This document shows, in pieces, positions 22,936-23,068 of a DNA stretch of 23,068 nt; position 1 is the stretch's first letter; each line of letters opens with the position of its first letter. The stretch comes from JBBIWA01 sp037439425 (lineage in GTDB: Bacteria > Acidobacteriota > Blastocatellia > RBC074). The notes beneath the pieces were generated by a model. That model made no database searches and was not told the DNA's origin. It saw only the letters and a list, made by a program, of their open reading frames with translations. The DNA lies in the NCBI GenBank assembly GCA_037439425.1, contig JBBIWA010000082.1:1-23068 (forward strand), written 5' to 3'. Made by a program: the position numbers and the translations under genes.

Positions 22936-23068
22936 ATGAAAAGAGATACCAAACCCTATGACACGGCCTTCAAAGACCTGGCCGAGCAAGACCCGGAAGC
23001 ACTGCTGCTGTTGCTGAAGGCATTGCCGCCAGGAGCGACCGTTAAACTGCTGCCGCGCGAAGTCTCGG
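22936..23068 (+). CDS. Start of a gene cut by the window edge, possibly Rpn/YadD-like
   Basis: From the ATG at 22936 the frame stays open to the last base (44 codons). It begins MKRDTKPYDTAFKDLAEQDPE, then a leucine-rich helix (ALLLLLKAL) and PPGATVKLLPREVS. The YDTAFKxLAEQDPEALL opening resembles proteins annotated as Rpn/YadD-family or related PD-(D/E)XK nuclease-like proteins, found in many copies in acidobacterial genomes; the catalytic part lies beyond the window. No clear ribosome site is visible. The gap to the previous gene is 33 bases. Confidence 0.6.
   Translation, partial: MKRDTKPYDTAFKDLAEQDPEALLLLLKALPPGATVKLLPREVS

Noticed and set aside
1..23068. tRNA, rRNA, prophage, toxin-antitoxin or defence island
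   Set aside because: I looked in all gaps for tRNA-like arms and in all proteins for integrases, transposases, nucleases or toxin pairs. Apart from the partial Rpn-like gene at the right edge, nothing met a reasonable standard.

Overview
The window looks like chromosomal DNA from an environmental bacterium, most likely an Acidobacteriota (Blastocatellia-like) genome. I infer this from the mix of DUF4097 beta-solenoid proteins, an ECF sigma/zinc anti-sigma pair, many two-component genes, a DegT/Gfo-Idh pair, and abundant small palindromic intergenic repeats. No rRNA, tRNA, phage gene, transposase or cas gene was recognised, so the taxonomic guess rests on gene style only.

Layout. (1) 1-812 is gene-free, with dyad repeats, two terminator-like hairpins and a 5'-leader hairpin. 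(2) 813-4627 is a co-directional envelope-stress-type operon: DUF4097 solenoid protein, ECF sigma factor, membrane zinc anti-sigma factor, then, after a palindromic repeat element, a second larger DUF4097 protein. Both solenoids show an 18-residue period. (3) 5057-6094 encodes a degenerate sigma-54 activator (no Walker A lysine, no GAFTGA loop) that keeps its Fis-type HTH and lies behind a well-matched -24/-12 promoter. (4) 6493-12318 on the minus strand holds a large soluble GAF/PAS hybrid histidine kinase, then a fatty-acid desaturase, an intramembrane-type histidine kinase and an OmpR-type regulator in a tight run with short or overlapping junctions. (5) 12319-14360 is a 2-kb gene-poor, repeat-rich region. 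(6) 14361-17238 has a KstR2-like TetR regulator, an alpha-methylacyl-CoA racemase with all catalytic residues at canonical numbers, and a DUF2236 (MpaB/latex-clearing-type) oxygenase: a plausible branched or isoprenoid acyl-CoA catabolic unit. (7) 17459-19473 has a 4-TM protein translationally coupled to a sodium:solute symporter. (8) 19562-22902 has a DegT/StrS aminotransferase, a coiled-coil protein with a likely C-terminal frameshift, and a Gfo/Idh/MocA oxidoreductase. The window ends inside a probable Rpn/YadD-like gene.

The most unusual theme is a family of about 80-130-bp elements with two palindromic arms. At least three copies sit immediately upstream of, and co-directed with, a start codon, and their right-hand tail (consensus near CCCAGGATTTTCCGCAGGAG) provides the Shine-Dalgarno of the downstream gene. 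The other strong observations are the sigma-54-promoted pseudo-activator, the desaturase/intramembrane-kinase operon, and the TetR-racemase-DUF2236 cluster.
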